A DNA stretch of 54,010 nucleotides from DAOMNN01 sp964404505 (GTDB taxonomy: Bacteria; Pseudomonadota; Gammaproteobacteria; Burkholderiales; Rhodocyclaceae), in assembly GCA_964404505.1 (NCBI GenBank), contig CAYOKH010000005.1:1-54010 (forward strand), in the 5' to 3' direction. Below are positions 25,769 through 34,559 of the stretch, piece by piece. The stretch's first letter is position 1. Every line of letters starts with the position of its first letter. Under the pieces are notes generated by a model. The model was not told where the DNA came from and made no database searches. It saw only the letters and a program-made list of their open reading frames with translations. A program made the position numbers and the translations under genes.

Positions 25769-26994
25769 GCAAGGAATACAAGGATCTGATCGTCGGTTTG
25801 GACATCGGGACTTCGAAGGTCACCTGCATGGTGGCCGAGGCGAAGGCGGACGGCCGCCTCAATGTCGTCGGTCTGGGCACGCACCCGATGAGCGGTCTGA
25901 AGAGGGGCGTGGTGGTCAACATCGAAGCGACGGTGGATGCGATCTCGCGTGTTGTCCAGGAGGTGGAGCTGATGGCGGACTGCAAGATCCGCGACGTCTA
26001 CACAGGCATCGCAGGAAGCCACATCAAGAGCTTCAACTCGAACGGCATGGTCGCGATCAAGGACAAGGAGGTCTCGCCGATGGATGTGGAGCGGGTAATC
26101 GAGGTCGCACGTGCGATGCCGATCCCGGCCGAGCAGCAGATCCTCCATATCCTGACGCAGGAATTCATCATCGACGGGCAGGGCGGTGTGCGCGAGCCCA
26201 TCGGCATGAGCGGGGTCAAGCTCGAAGTCAAGGTGCACATCGTCACCGGTGCGGTGTCGGCAGCGCAGAACGTCGTCAAGTGCGTACGCCGCTGCGGCCT
26301 CGAAGTCATGGACCTGATTCTCCAGCCGCTTGCGTCAAGCTACGCGGTCCTCACCGAGGACGAGAAGGATCTGGGCGTCTGCCTCGTGGACATCGGGGGC
26401 GGAACCGCCGACATCGCCGTATTCACGCAGGGCGCAATTCGCCATACGGCAGTACTGCCCGTGGCAGGCGATCAGATCACGAACGACATTGCGATGGCCT
26501 TGCGGACCCCGACGTCCGAGGCTGAAGAGATCAAGATTCACCGGGGTGTCGCGATGCACGCCATGGCCGATCCCGAAGAGATGATCGAGGTGCCCGGCGT
26601 CGGAGACCGTCCGCCGCGGCCGCTGTCGCGTCAGCGTCTGGCCGACGTGATCGAGCCGCGCGTCGCAGAGCTGTTCGAGCTGGTGCAGGCCGAACTGCGT
26701 CGCAGCGGTTACGAGGAACTGCTCTCGTCGGGGATCGTGCTTACAGGCGGATCTTCGATCATGCGCGGCATGGTCGAACTTGGCGAAGAGGTCTTTCACA
26801 TGCCGGTGCGGGTCGGATCCCCCCAGTACGACGGCGCGCTTGCCGACGTCGTCTGCCAGCCCTACTACGCGACCGCGATGGGACTGGCGATGGAGGGGCT
26901 GGCGCAGCGGCGCAGGGGCATCATGGCGCGCGAAACGCGCAGTATCCGCCAGGTGTTCGGCAGGATGAAGTCCTGGTTCGAGAGGAATTTCTGA
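25765..26994 (+). CDS. ftsA: Cell division protein FtsA
   Basis: A 409-aa actin-like ATPase that tethers FtsZ to the membrane. The phosphate-1 motif LIVGLDIGTSKVTCMV, the SHI-type domain (IAGSHIKSFNSNGMVAIKD), the phosphate-2 motif LVDIGGGTADIAVFTQG and the adenosine motif GIVLTGGSSIMRGMVEL are all clear. The C-terminal RQVFGRMKSWFERNF is the amphipathic membrane-targeting helix. It overlaps ftsQ by 4 bp and is the last gene of the tightly overlapping run. Confidence 0.97.
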   Translation: MSKEYKDLIVGLDIGTSKVTCMVAEAKADGRLNVVGLGTHPMSGLKRGVVVNIEATVDAISRVVQEVELMADCKIRDVYTGIAGSHIKSFNSNGMVAIKDKEVSPMDVERVIEVARAMPIPAEQQILHILTQEFIIDGQGGVREPIGMSGVKLEVKVHIVTGAVSAAQNVVKCVRRCGLEVMDLILQPLASSYAVLTEDEKDLGVCLVDIGGGTADIAVFTQGAIRHTAVLPVAGDQITNDIAMALRTPTSEAEEIKIHRGVAMHAMADPEEMIEVPGVGDRPPRPLSRQRLADVIEPRVAELFELVQAELRRSGYEELLSSGIVLTGGSSIMRGMVELGEEVFHMPVRVGSPQYDGALADVVCQPYYATAMGLAMEGLAQRRRGIMARETRSIRQVFGRMKSWFERNF

Positions 26995-27153
26995 CCGGAT
27001 GTCGACGTGGGTCGCCCGGCGATGTGGGTTGACTGGTTTTAATGAGTTTCTGTTCTTGCCCTTTATTTAGTAGTAGACTTCAATTTAAATACTATATATG
27101 GGGTTTGACAGGATTCGGTGCGCAGTGAAAGTGTCATACAGGAGGCGGAGACC
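26995..27153 (+). promoter_or_regulatory. AT-rich ftsA-ftsZ intergenic region, probable ftsZ promoter zone
   Basis: This 159-bp gap breaks the overlap pattern of the dcw operon. Its middle (about 27031-27100) is strikingly AT-rich in a high-GC neighbourhood, with ttcaatttaaatactatata at 27079. Candidate elements are TTGCCC at 27056 with TTCAAT 17 bp later, and a perfect TTGACA at 27105 that lacks a good -10. A strong RBS, aggagg (27139-27144), precedes the ftsZ ATG. Separate control of ftsZ is well known in other bacteria; the exact promoter here is inference. Confidence 0.5.
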
Positions 27154-28293
27154 ATGTTTGAAATCGTTGAGAAGGAGCAGACCGGAACAGTCATCAAGGT
27201 GATTGGCGTGGGCGGTGCCGGCGGTAACGCGGTCGACCACATGATCCGGGAAGGCGTGCAAGGGGTCGATTTCGCGGTCGCGAACACCGACGCCCAGGCG
27301 CTCAGGCGCTGCCTTGCGTCGCACAAGGTCCAGCTTGGCTCGAGTGGACTCGGAGCGGGTTCGAAACCCGAGGCCGGACGCGCGGCCGCACTGGACTCGC
27401 GGGATGCGATCGTCACTGCGCTCGATGGTGCGCACATGTGCTTCATCACCGGTGGCATGGGGGGCGGGACCGGCACGGGGGCGGCGCCAGTGGTGGCCGA
27501 GATCGCCAAGGAAATGGGCATCCTGACCGTTGCCGTGGTCACCAAACCCTTCGATTTCGAGAATCGCCTGCGCGTGGCCGAGAGCGGGGTCGACGAACTC
27601 ACACAGCATGTCGATTCGCTCATCATCGTGCTGAACGACAAATTGCTTGAGGTTTTCGGGGACGACGCCGGCTTCGAGGACTGCTTCCGCTCGGCCGACA
27701 ACGTCCTGAAGAATGCCGTAGGCGGGATTGCCGAGATCATCAACGTTCCGGGCCTGGTCAACGTCGATTTTCAGGACGTCCGCACTGCGATGGGGGAGAT
27801 GGGCCGTGCAATGATGGGCTCTGCCGAGGCCGCCGGCGTCGATCGCGCAAGGATTGCCGCGGAGCAGGCGGCGGTGAGTCCCCTGCTCGAAGGGACGGAA
27901 CTGTCCGGTGCGCGCTGCGTGCTGATCAACATCACCGCGAGCCGCTCGCTGAAGATGTCGGAGGTGAGGGATGCCGTGAAGACGGTTCAGGCGTTCGCCG
28001 CTCCCGAGGCCTTCGTCAAGTACGGTACGGTTTTCGAGGAGTCGATGGAAGACCGCGTGCGTGTGACCGTCGTCGCGACCGGTCTCGGATCCCCGTCCGC
28101 CTCCGCCCGTCAGCCGGTCATGCAGGTCGTCCAGGGCACCGGTACCTATGGTCCGTCGACAGGCGGCCAGATGAACGATCTTGACGTTCCCGCTGTGATC
28201 CGCAGCGGCCGGCGCACCACGGTCGAAGCGATGAGTGCGAATGGGATGGGCACCTATGACATCCCGGCATTCCTGCGCAAACAGGCTGACTGA
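27154..28293 (+). CDS. ftsZ: Cell division GTPase FtsZ
   Basis: A 379-aa tubulin homologue that forms the cytokinetic ring. The N-terminus MFEIVEKEQTGTVIKVIG and GVGGAGGNAVDHMI are typical of betaproteobacteria. The tubulin signature is GGMGGGTGTGAAPVVAEIA, and the T7 loop with catalytic acids is NVDFQDVRTAMGEMG. The C-terminal tail ends YDIPAFLRKQAD, the conserved peptide that binds FtsA and ZipA. The start at 27154 follows a strong RBS; an upstream in-frame start was rejected. Confidence 0.98.
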   Translation: MFEIVEKEQTGTVIKVIGVGGAGGNAVDHMIREGVQGVDFAVANTDAQALRRCLASHKVQLGSSGLGAGSKPEAGRAAALDSRDAIVTALDGAHMCFITGGMGGGTGTGAAPVVAEIAKEMGILTVAVVTKPFDFENRLRVAESGVDELTQHVDSLIIVLNDKLLEVFGDDAGFEDCFRSADNVLKNAVGGIAEIINVPGLVNVDFQDVRTAMGEMGRAMMGSAEAAGVDRARIAAEQAAVSPLLEGTELSGARCVLINITASRSLKMSEVRDAVKTVQAFAAPEAFVKYGTVFEESMEDRVRVTVVATGLGSPSASARQPVMQVVQGTGTYGPSTGGQMNDLDVPAVIRSGRRTTVEAMSANGMGTYDIPAFLRKQAD

Positions 28294-28458
28294 CACGGCC
28301 TGTCGGTGGTGCTCGTGTACGGACGCCCGCGTACGGACCCCTGCCTCCGGTCCGCTCCGGGCGTCTGTCACCCTGGCGAAGCGTGATACCGTCCCTCCCG
28401 AGGCGACCATAGGCTGTCGCGATCGGGACCTTCAGCAGCGGCGCAAAAATGCCCATGC

Positions 28459-28464
28459 TAAAAT
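28459..28464 (+). promoter_or_regulatory. Probable -10 box of lpxC
   Basis: TAAAAT within gctaaaatg, 27 bp before the lpxC ATG. Nearly the same context (gctaaaata) precedes secA at 30303. No strong -35 was seen. The rest of the 198-bp ftsZ-lpxC gap shows no gene. Confidence 0.45.
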
Positions 28465-28491
28465 GACCGCCGACTCAAGGCAGAACACTCG

Positions 28492-29415
28492 ATGATCAGG
28501 CAACGCACACTCAAGACTATCGTCAGAACAACAGGCGTGGGACTCCATGGCGGCCGCAAGGTGCACATGGTGCTGCGACCGGCCGCGCCTGACACCGGCA
28601 TCGTTTTCCATCGGGTCGATCTTGATCCGCCCGTGTCGATGCAGGCCGATCCTTATGCAGTCTGTGACACGCGCATGTGTTCGGGCCTGCAGCATTCCGG
28701 CGGCGCCAAGGTCGGGACGGTCGAACATCTGATGTCCGCGTTCGCGGGACTCGGTGTCGATAATGCGCATATCGACGTCGACGCGCCCGAGCTACCCATT
28801 CTGGACGGCAGTTCGGCGCCCTTTGTGTTCCTGCTGAGGTCGGCAGGGCTCGAAGAGCAGGCCGCCCCCAAGCGTTTCCTGAGGGTGAAGAAGGTTATCG
28901 AGGTCCGTGACGACGACAAGTGGGTGCGCCTCGCGCCTCATGACGGCTTCCGGCTGGACTTTTCCATCCTGTTCAACCATCCGGCCATCGATGGGACAGC
29001 CACAAGAGTAAGCATCGACTTCGCCGAGCAGTCCTATGTACGGGACGTGGCTCGCGCCCGGACCTTCGGTTTCATGCAGGACGTCGAGTTCATGCGTGCC
29101 AATGGGCTGGCGCTCGGCGGGAGTCTCGGCAATGCCATCGTGATGGACGAGTATCGCGTCCTCAATTCCGAAGGGCTGCGTTACTCCGACGAGTTCGTCA
29201 AGCACAAGGTGCTCGATGCGATTGGTGACCTGTATCTGTGCGGCCATCCCCTTCTTGCTGCCTACTCGGCCCACAAGGCAGGTCATGCGATGAACAACCA
29301 GGTGCTCAGGGCCTTGCTCGAGGACCGTTCGGCGTGGGAAATGGTCACCTTCGAGGAGCAGGCCCGCACGCCGGCAGCGGTACGCCACCAGTTTGCGCTC
29401 TCCGCGACGTCCTGA
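28492..29415 (+). CDS. lpxC: UDP-3-O-acyl-N-acetylglucosamine deacetylase LpxC
   Basis: A 307-aa zinc enzyme (E. coli 305 aa), the first committed step of lipid A synthesis. It starts MIRQRTLKTIVRTTGVGLHG. Zinc ligands are His79 in GTVEHLMSAFAGLGVDN and the HKVLDAIGDL motif; the catalytic His is in HKAGHAMNNQVLRALL. The PELPILDGSSAPFV segment is also conserved. The position after ftsZ is the common one. It appears to have its own -10 box. Confidence 0.97.
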   Translation: MIRQRTLKTIVRTTGVGLHGGRKVHMVLRPAAPDTGIVFHRVDLDPPVSMQADPYAVCDTRMCSGLQHSGGAKVGTVEHLMSAFAGLGVDNAHIDVDAPELPILDGSSAPFVFLLRSAGLEEQAAPKRFLRVKKVIEVRDDDKWVRLAPHDGFRLDFSILFNHPAIDGTATRVSIDFAEQSYVRDVARARTFGFMQDVEFMRANGLALGGSLGNAIVMDEYRVLNSEGLRYSDEFVKHKVLDAIGDLYLCGHPLLAAYSAHKAGHAMNNQVLRALLEDRSAWEMVTFEEQARTPAAVRHQFALSATS

Positions 29416-29424
29416 GGTTGCCGG

Positions 29425-29613
29425 ATGCTGATCGTCCGGTTGTTCGCACTGCTGGCGCTGATCGGAGTCGGTGGCTCGCTGCTTGCGTGGATGATTACCG
29501 GCAACACGCGCTATCGGCAATGGGCCTGGAACTGCTTCCAGGCAGCCATCGCAATCCTGCTGATACTCCTTGTGCTGTTCGCGATCGAGCGGGTGGCCAC
29601 GCCACTCGCGTAG
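29425..29613 (+). CDS. Small two-helix membrane protein, 62 aa
   Basis: Nine bp after lpxC begins a 62-codon ORF with two membrane segments: LIVRLFALLALIGVGGSLLA (about 2-21) and FQAAIAILLILLVLFAIERV (about 38-57), joined by the short polar loop TGNTRYRQWAWN. No signal-peptide cleavage site is evident. The tight spacing after lpxC and the clean two-helix pattern suggest a real gene. I do not recognise a named family and infer no function. Confidence 0.65.
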   Translation: MLIVRLFALLALIGVGGSLLAWMITGNTRYRQWAWNCFQAAIAILLILLVLFAIERVATPLA

Positions 29614-29697
29614 GGGCCGGTAATGCCAAGCGTGTTGCTGCGCCTGGGCTGTGCGGCGGCTGGCCGTCCGGGGCGTGGTGCTCGTCGCCGAGCGTGA

Positions 29698-30135
29698 TCA
29701 CACGTTCCGACGGCTGCGGCTGATCAGACGTTCGAGTGATTCGCGCAGGGGAGCGCCTTCGGGGAGTGACTGCACAAGCGATTCGAGGCTTTCTCGTCCT
29801 GCATCGGGTATGGTTCGGGCCGCGGGCGCTCGCCCGCGTTCCGGCTCGACAGTCACCGCGACCTTGACATGTATCGTGGTGAGCGGGACTCCCGACTCGG
29901 CAAACCGCTGCAGAAGCGTGGGAACAATTTGCTTCAGGCGTGTCGCGGCGGCGCCGTTTCGACTCGACAGTACAAGTGTTTCCCCCTTCAGATTGGCCAC
30001 CGAACATGCGCTGCTCAACGGTGCAGGCAGCATTTCCTCCAGCAGCCCCTGAAGCCGGCGCAGCCGAAGGGCGTGATCGCGCAGGCGTTCGAATGTCGAG
30101 CCGCTGTCGAGATAGCCCTGCAGGGATCTTGTCAT
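29698..30135 (-). CDS. dciA: DUF721 family protein, DciA (DnaB helicase loader) type
   Basis: A 145-aa protein starting MTRSLQGYLDSGSTFERLRD (ATG 30135). DUF721/DciA proteins load or recruit the replicative helicase DnaB in bacteria that lack DnaC. The conserved part is the N-terminal half with LKGETLVLSSRNGAAATRLKQIVPTLL in pieces: the strand LVLSSRNGAAATRLKQ is typical. The place between lpxC and secA matches other proteobacteria. It is antisense to its neighbours. A very long minus-strand frame that covers secA joins it upstream, but only this terminal part is the gene. Confidence 0.82.
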   Translation of the reverse strand: MTRSLQGYLDSGSTFERLRDHALRLRRLQGLLEEMLPAPLSSACSVANLKGETLVLSSRNGAAATRLKQIVPTLLQRFAESGVPLTTIHVKVAVTVEPERGRAPAARTIPDAGRESLESLVQSLPEGAPLRESLERLISRSRRNV

Positions 30136-30303
30136 CGGATGCGTCCGACCATGGGCATGCACGCATGGTAAGCAGGCATGAGCCAACCCGCAAGAGATGA
30201 TGCGGCGCGCCGGAATCCGGCTGGACGCCGCGGACTTTGGCCACGCTGGACGAAGCGGGAGGTCCTGCCGCGGACATGCTTCAGGCTGCCATAGGCAGCA
30301 TGC

Positions 30304-30309
30304 TAAAAT
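30304..30309 (+). promoter_or_regulatory. Probable -10 box of secA
   Basis: TAAAAT in tgctaaaatacgc, 33 bp before the secA ATG, in the 207-bp divergent gap to dciA. It is the same motif as before lpxC. A matching -35 is weak. Confidence 0.5.
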
Positions 30310-30342
30310 ACGCATTTTGCCGAATCGACTCATCACACATCC

Positions 30343-33069
30343 ATGATCTCCGGTCTCCTCAAGAAAATCTTCGGTAGTCGCAATGACCGCCTGATCAGCC
30401 AATACTCCCAGACCGTGCGCACCATCAATGCGCTGGAGCCCGAGATCGCCGCACTGCCGGATGAGGCATTGCGCTCGAAGACCGCCGAGTTCAAGCAGCG
30501 TGTGGCGAACGGCGAAACGCTCGACAGTCTGCTGCCCGAGGCTTTTGCAGTGGTGCGCGAGGCGGGCAAGCGGGTGCACTCGATGCGTCACTTCGACGTG
30601 CAGCTGATCGGTGGCATGGTCCTGCACAACGGGAAGATTGCCGAGATGCGCACCGGCGAAGGCAAGACCCTGGTCGCGACGCTGCCGGCGTACCTGAACG
30701 CGCTTTCCGGCAAGGGCGTTCATGTCATCACCGTCAACGATTATCTGGCCAGTCGTGATGCCGAATGGATGGGGCGGATATACGCGTTTCTGGGTCTGAC
30801 GACGGGTTGCAACATGTCGCGGATGGCACATGCGGAAAAGCAGGCGGCCTATGCGGCCGACATTACGTATGGCACCAACAACGAATTCGGCTTCGATTAC
30901 CTGCGCGACAACATGGTGTATTCGCTGGGCGAGCGGGTGCAACGGGCACTGAACTTTGCAATCGTTGATGAGGTTGACTCCATCCTGATCGACGAGGCGC
31001 GCACGCCGCTGATCATTTCGGGTCAGGCCGAAGACCATACCGAGCTCTATCTCAAGGTGAATCAGGCCGCACCGCTGCTGAAGCAGCAGGAAGGCGAGGG
31101 TGACAACGTCACCCAGCCGGGCGATTACACCGTCGATCTCAAGGCACGCCAGGTGCTGCTCACCGAACAGGGCCACGAGAGCGCCGAGCAGGTGCTCACG
31201 CGCATGAGCCTGCTTGCCGAGGGCGCCAGCCTGTACGACCCGGCCAACATCCTTCTGGTGCATCACCTTTACGCGGCGCTGCGTGCGTACGCCCTCTACC
31301 ACAAGGACCAGCACTACGTCGTCCAGAATGGCGAAGTCATCATCGTCGACGAGTTTACCGGGCGCCTGATGCCGGGGCGGCGCTGGTCCGACGGCCTGCA
31401 CCAGGCCGTCGAAGCCAAGGAGGGGGTACGCATCCAGGCAGAGAACCAGACGCTTGCCTCGATCACGTTTCAGAACTACTTCCGCATGTACGGAAAGCTT
31501 GCAGGCATGACCGGGACTGCCGATACGGAGGCCTTCGAGTTTCATTCGATCTACGGGCTCGAGACGGTGGTCGTCCCGACCAACCAGCCGATGATCCGGA
31601 AGGACGAGAACGACAAGGTCTATCGCACCGCCGCCGAAAAGTGGGACGCGGTCATCACCGACATCCGCTCGTGCATCGAGCGCGGCCAACCGGTGCTGGT
31701 CGGCACTACGTCGATCGAGGTCAATGAGTTCCTTTCCGGCGAACTGAACAAGGCAAAGATTGCGCACCAGTTGCTGAATGCGAAACAGCACGACCGCGAA
31801 GCCGAAATCATCGCGCAGGCGGGGCGGCCGGGCGTGGTCACGATTGCGACGAACATGGCCGGCCGGGGTACGGATATCGTTCTCGGCGGCAATGTGGAAC
31901 GCAAGGTCGATGCGCTTCGCGCCGATGCGAGCATCGCCGAGAACGAGAAGGAGGCCCCCATCGCGTCGATGCGCGAGGAGTGGAAGAAGGTGCACGAGCA
32001 AGTGCTTGTTGCGGGCGGCCTGCACATTATCGGCACCGAGCGGCACGAATCGCGCCGCATCGACAACCAGCTGCGCGGCCGCGCGGGGCGCCAGGGTGAC
32101 CCGGGCTCGTCGCGGTTCTACCTTTCGCTCGAAGATCCGTTGATGAAGATCTTTGCAGGGGAGCGACTCAATACCATCATGGTGCGGCTCAAGATGCCCG
32201 AGGGTGAGGCCATCGAGCATGCCATGGTGACTCGTTCGCTCGAGTCCGCACAACGCAAGGTCGAGCAGCGCAACTTCGATATCCGCAAGCAGCTGCTCGA
32301 ATACGACGACGTCGCGAACGACCAGCGCAGGGTGATCTACGAGCAACGCAACGAACTGCTCGCGAGCGAGGACATCTCCGACACCATCACGGCGATGCGC
32401 CAGGGCGTGTTGCACGACACCTTTCGCACCTATGTGCCGGCCGAGAGTGTCGAGGAGCAATGGGATGTGTCGGGTCTGGAGCGGGCGCTGGCGGCCGAGT
32501 TCCAGATCGGGCAGCCCGTCGGCGAATGGCTCAAGGCGGAGCCGAACCTGGACGACGAGGTGATGCTCAGGCGCATCATCGACGCGGCGGACGAGGCGTA
32601 TGCCGCGAAGATCACCAAGGTCGATTTGGCGGCATGGCACCAGTTCGAGCGCAACGTGATGCTGCAAAGCCTGGATAACCACTGGCGCGAGCATCTTGCC
32701 GCACTCGATCACCTGCGCCAGGGTATTCACCTGCGCGGCTATGCGCAGAAGAATCCGAAGCAGGAGTACAAGCGGGAGGCATTCGAACTGTTCGAATCGC
32801 TCCTGGATACCGTGCGCAAGGATGTCACCAAACTATTGATGACGGTGCAGATCCGGGCGGAGTCCCAGCTCGAGGAGGCGGAGAAGCCGCCCGAACTTGA
32901 AAACGTCGAGTATCACCATTCCAGCTACGATGACGTACTCGGAAGCAGGGATGGGCAGAAAGCGGGCATCCAGCCCCAGGTCAATGCGATGCCCAAGGTC
33001 GGGCGGAACGATCCATGCCCTTGTGGCTCCGGCAAGAAGTTCAAGCACTGCCACGGCAAACTGAGCTGA
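30343..33069 (+). CDS. secA: Preprotein translocase ATPase SecA
   Basis: A 908-aa motor that drives unfolded preproteins through SecYEG. Walker A is MRTGEGKTLVATLP (GEGKT 105-109), Walker B/DEAD is in AIVDEVDSILIDEARTPLI, and the second nucleotide domain shows ATNMAGRGTDIVLGG and QLRGRAGRQGDPGSSRFY. The C-terminus ends in a zinc-binding SEC-C motif, CPCGSGKKFKHCHG, which binds SecB and ribosomes. Start and length match the E. coli protein (901 aa). It works with the SecD/SecF/YajC proteins also encoded in this window. Confidence 0.98.
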   Translation: MISGLLKKIFGSRNDRLISQYSQTVRTINALEPEIAALPDEALRSKTAEFKQRVANGETLDSLLPEAFAVVREAGKRVHSMRHFDVQLIGGMVLHNGKIAEMRTGEGKTLVATLPAYLNALSGKGVHVITVNDYLASRDAEWMGRIYAFLGLTTGCNMSRMAHAEKQAAYAADITYGTNNEFGFDYLRDNMVYSLGERVQRALNFAIVDEVDSILIDEARTPLIISGQAEDHTELYLKVNQAAPLLKQQEGEGDNVTQPGDYTVDLKARQVLLTEQGHESAEQVLTRMSLLAEGASLYDPANILLVHHLYAALRAYALYHKDQHYVVQNGEVIIVDEFTGRLMPGRRWSDGLHQAVEAKEGVRIQAENQTLASITFQNYFRMYGKLAGMTGTADTEAFEFHSIYGLETVVVPTNQPMIRKDENDKVYRTAAEKWDAVITDIRSCIERGQPVLVGTTSIEVNEFLSGELNKAKIAHQLLNAKQHDREAEIIAQAGRPGVVTIATNMAGRGTDIVLGGNVERKVDALRADASIAENEKEAPIASMREEWKKVHEQVLVAGGLHIIGTERHESRRIDNQLRGRAGRQGDPGSSRFYLSLEDPLMKIFAGERLNTIMVRLKMPEGEAIEHAMVTRSLESAQRKVEQRNFDIRKQLLEYDDVANDQRRVIYEQRNELLASEDISDTITAMRQGVLHDTFRTYVPAESVEEQWDVSGLERALAAEFQIGQPVGEWLKAEPNLDDEVMLRRIIDAADEAYAAKITKVDLAAWHQFERNVMLQSLDNHWREHLAALDHLRQGIHLRGYAQKNPKQEYKREAFELFESLLDTVRKDVTKLLMTVQIRAESQLEEAEKPPELENVEYHHSSYDDVLGSRDGQKAGIQPQVNAMPKVGRNDPCPCGSGKKFKHCHGKLS

Positions 33070-33227
33070 GTGCCGGCACGACCGCCTTGATCGAGGAGGG
33101 CGACGCACGACCAGGGCATCCGTGCCAGGCGAGAAATGTTCTTCCGGTGGCTCCGAACAGGCGACCGCTCGCAGGTCCTGACTGCCAGCGCGCCGCCGAA
33201 AACCGACCGTGCCGCAGCCCGTGGCGA

Positions 33228-33233
33228 TAGAAT
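33228..33233 (+). promoter_or_regulatory. Probable -10 box of argJ
   Basis: TAGAAT in gatagaatacgcc, 38 bp before the argJ start, in the 202-bp secA-argJ gap. It resembles the -10 boxes before mpl, lpxC and secA. Confidence 0.4.
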
Positions 33234-33271
33234 ACGCCCCGATCGGTGGTCAATTTCTCAGGAGTGCGTCC

Positions 33272-34510
33272 GTGCCCGTCAATCTTTCGACACCCGTCGC
33301 AACCGAACTCAAGCCGGTGGCCGGCGTGTATCTGGGCGTCGCAGAGGCGGGTATCCGAAGGACGGGGCGATGGGATCTGACGCTGATCGAGCTCGACGAG
33401 GGTAGCCGCGTAGCGGGCGTATTCACACGCAATCGGTTCTGTGCCGCTCCGGTGCAAGTGTGCAAGGATCATCTGCGCGACAGCCACGTTCGCGCGCTGG
33501 TGATCAATACCGGTGTCGCAAATGCCGGTACCGGTGCTGCGGGACTGGCGGACGCCGACGCGACCTGCGCTGCGGTGGCCAGGCTGCTGGAGATTGCACC
33601 GCGTCAGGTGTTGCCTTTTTCCACCGGCGTAATTCTTGAGCCTCTGCCCGTAGACCGGCTGGTCGCCGGATTGCCACGGGCAAAGGCGGACATGCGTGAG
33701 GATGGCTGGTACGATGCGGCCCACGCGATCATGACCACCGATACCGTCGCAAAGGCGACCTCGCGTGTGGTCGAGATCGACGGCGCAACCGTGACGATCA
33801 CCGGCATGAGCAAGGGCGCGGGCATGATCAAGCCGAACATGGCGACGATGCTCGGTTTTGTCGCGACGGATGCGACGATCGGTCAGTCCCTGCTCGGGCA
33901 ACTGGCGGCCGAGGCGGCAGATCTTTCATTCAACAGCATCACCGTCGATGGCGATACGTCGACCAATGATTCGTTTGTTCTGATCGCGACCCGCAAGGCG
34001 GAACATGCCGAGATTCTCGAAGCCGATTCTGAGAGTTTCCGGGTGTTGCGTGGCGCGATCATTGAAGTCTGCATCGAACTCGCCCAGGCCATCGTGCGTG
34101 ATGGCGAGGGGGCCACGAAGTTCATGGCCATAACGGTGGAGAACGGCCGCGACCGTGGCGAGTGCAGGACGGTTGCGTATGCGGTGGCGCAGTCGCCGCT
34201 GGTAAAGACCGCATTCTTCGCCTCCGATCCCAATCTCGGCCGTATCCTCGCCGCGATCGGCAATGCGGGGATCGAGGACCTCGACATCTCGGCGCTGACC
34301 GTACGGCTCGAAAGCGAGGCCGAGTCGGTGCTGGTGGCCGAAGGCGGCGGGCGCGCCGCCGGTTACCACGAAGACGATGGCGCGCGCGTCATGGCCGGTG
34401 CCGAGGTCGGAGTGCGCGTCGATCTCGCCCGCGGCGACGCGTCGTCAACGATCTGGACCTGCGATCTCTCATACGAGTATGTCCGAATCAACGCCGATTA
34501 CCGGAGTTGA
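33272..34510 (+). CDS. argJ: Bifunctional ornithine acetyltransferase / N-acetylglutamate synthase ArgJ
   Basis: A 412-aa enzyme that recycles the acetyl group in arginine synthesis; bifunctional forms also acetylate glutamate. The GTG at 33272 is chosen because GGAG lies 7 bp upstream and the protein then begins MPVNLSTPVATELKPVAGVY, the usual N-terminus; an upstream ATG in frame lies in the promoter region. The self-cleavage site is KPNMATMLGFVATD (Ala191-Thr192), which makes alpha and beta chains with Thr as nucleophile. Other signatures are VLVINTGVANAGTG-like (ALVINTGVANAGTGAAG) and DGEGATKFMAI. It follows secA as in many proteobacteria. Confidence 0.95.
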   Translation: MPVNLSTPVATELKPVAGVYLGVAEAGIRRTGRWDLTLIELDEGSRVAGVFTRNRFCAAPVQVCKDHLRDSHVRALVINTGVANAGTGAAGLADADATCAAVARLLEIAPRQVLPFSTGVILEPLPVDRLVAGLPRAKADMREDGWYDAAHAIMTTDTVAKATSRVVEIDGATVTITGMSKGAGMIKPNMATMLGFVATDATIGQSLLGQLAAEAADLSFNSITVDGDTSTNDSFVLIATRKAEHAEILEADSESFRVLRGAIIEVCIELAQAIVRDGEGATKFMAITVENGRDRGECRTVAYAVAQSPLVKTAFFASDPNLGRILAAIGNAGIEDLDISALTVRLESEAESVLVAEGGGRAAGYHEDDGARVMAGAEVGVRVDLARGDASSTIWTCDLSYEYVRINADYRS

Positions 34511-34559
34511 GCCGGGGCGGGGGCGTGCCCACGTCATGGCAGGACGCGGTGGGCTCTCC

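Noticed and set aside
27105..27110. Perfect TTGACA upstream of ftsZ as a -35 box
   Set aside because: No acceptable -10 lies 16-18 bp downstream; mentioned only as part of the intergenic region.
28294..28440. Rho-independent terminator after ftsZ
   Set aside because: Some GC-rich partial dyads (gtacggacgc) but no stable stem with a U-run.
30136..32730. A 1010-codon minus-strand frame antisense to secA
   Set aside because: Only its last 145 codons (29698-30135) encode a protein family (DciA). The rest mirrors secA codon structure in a high-GC genome and shows no domain.
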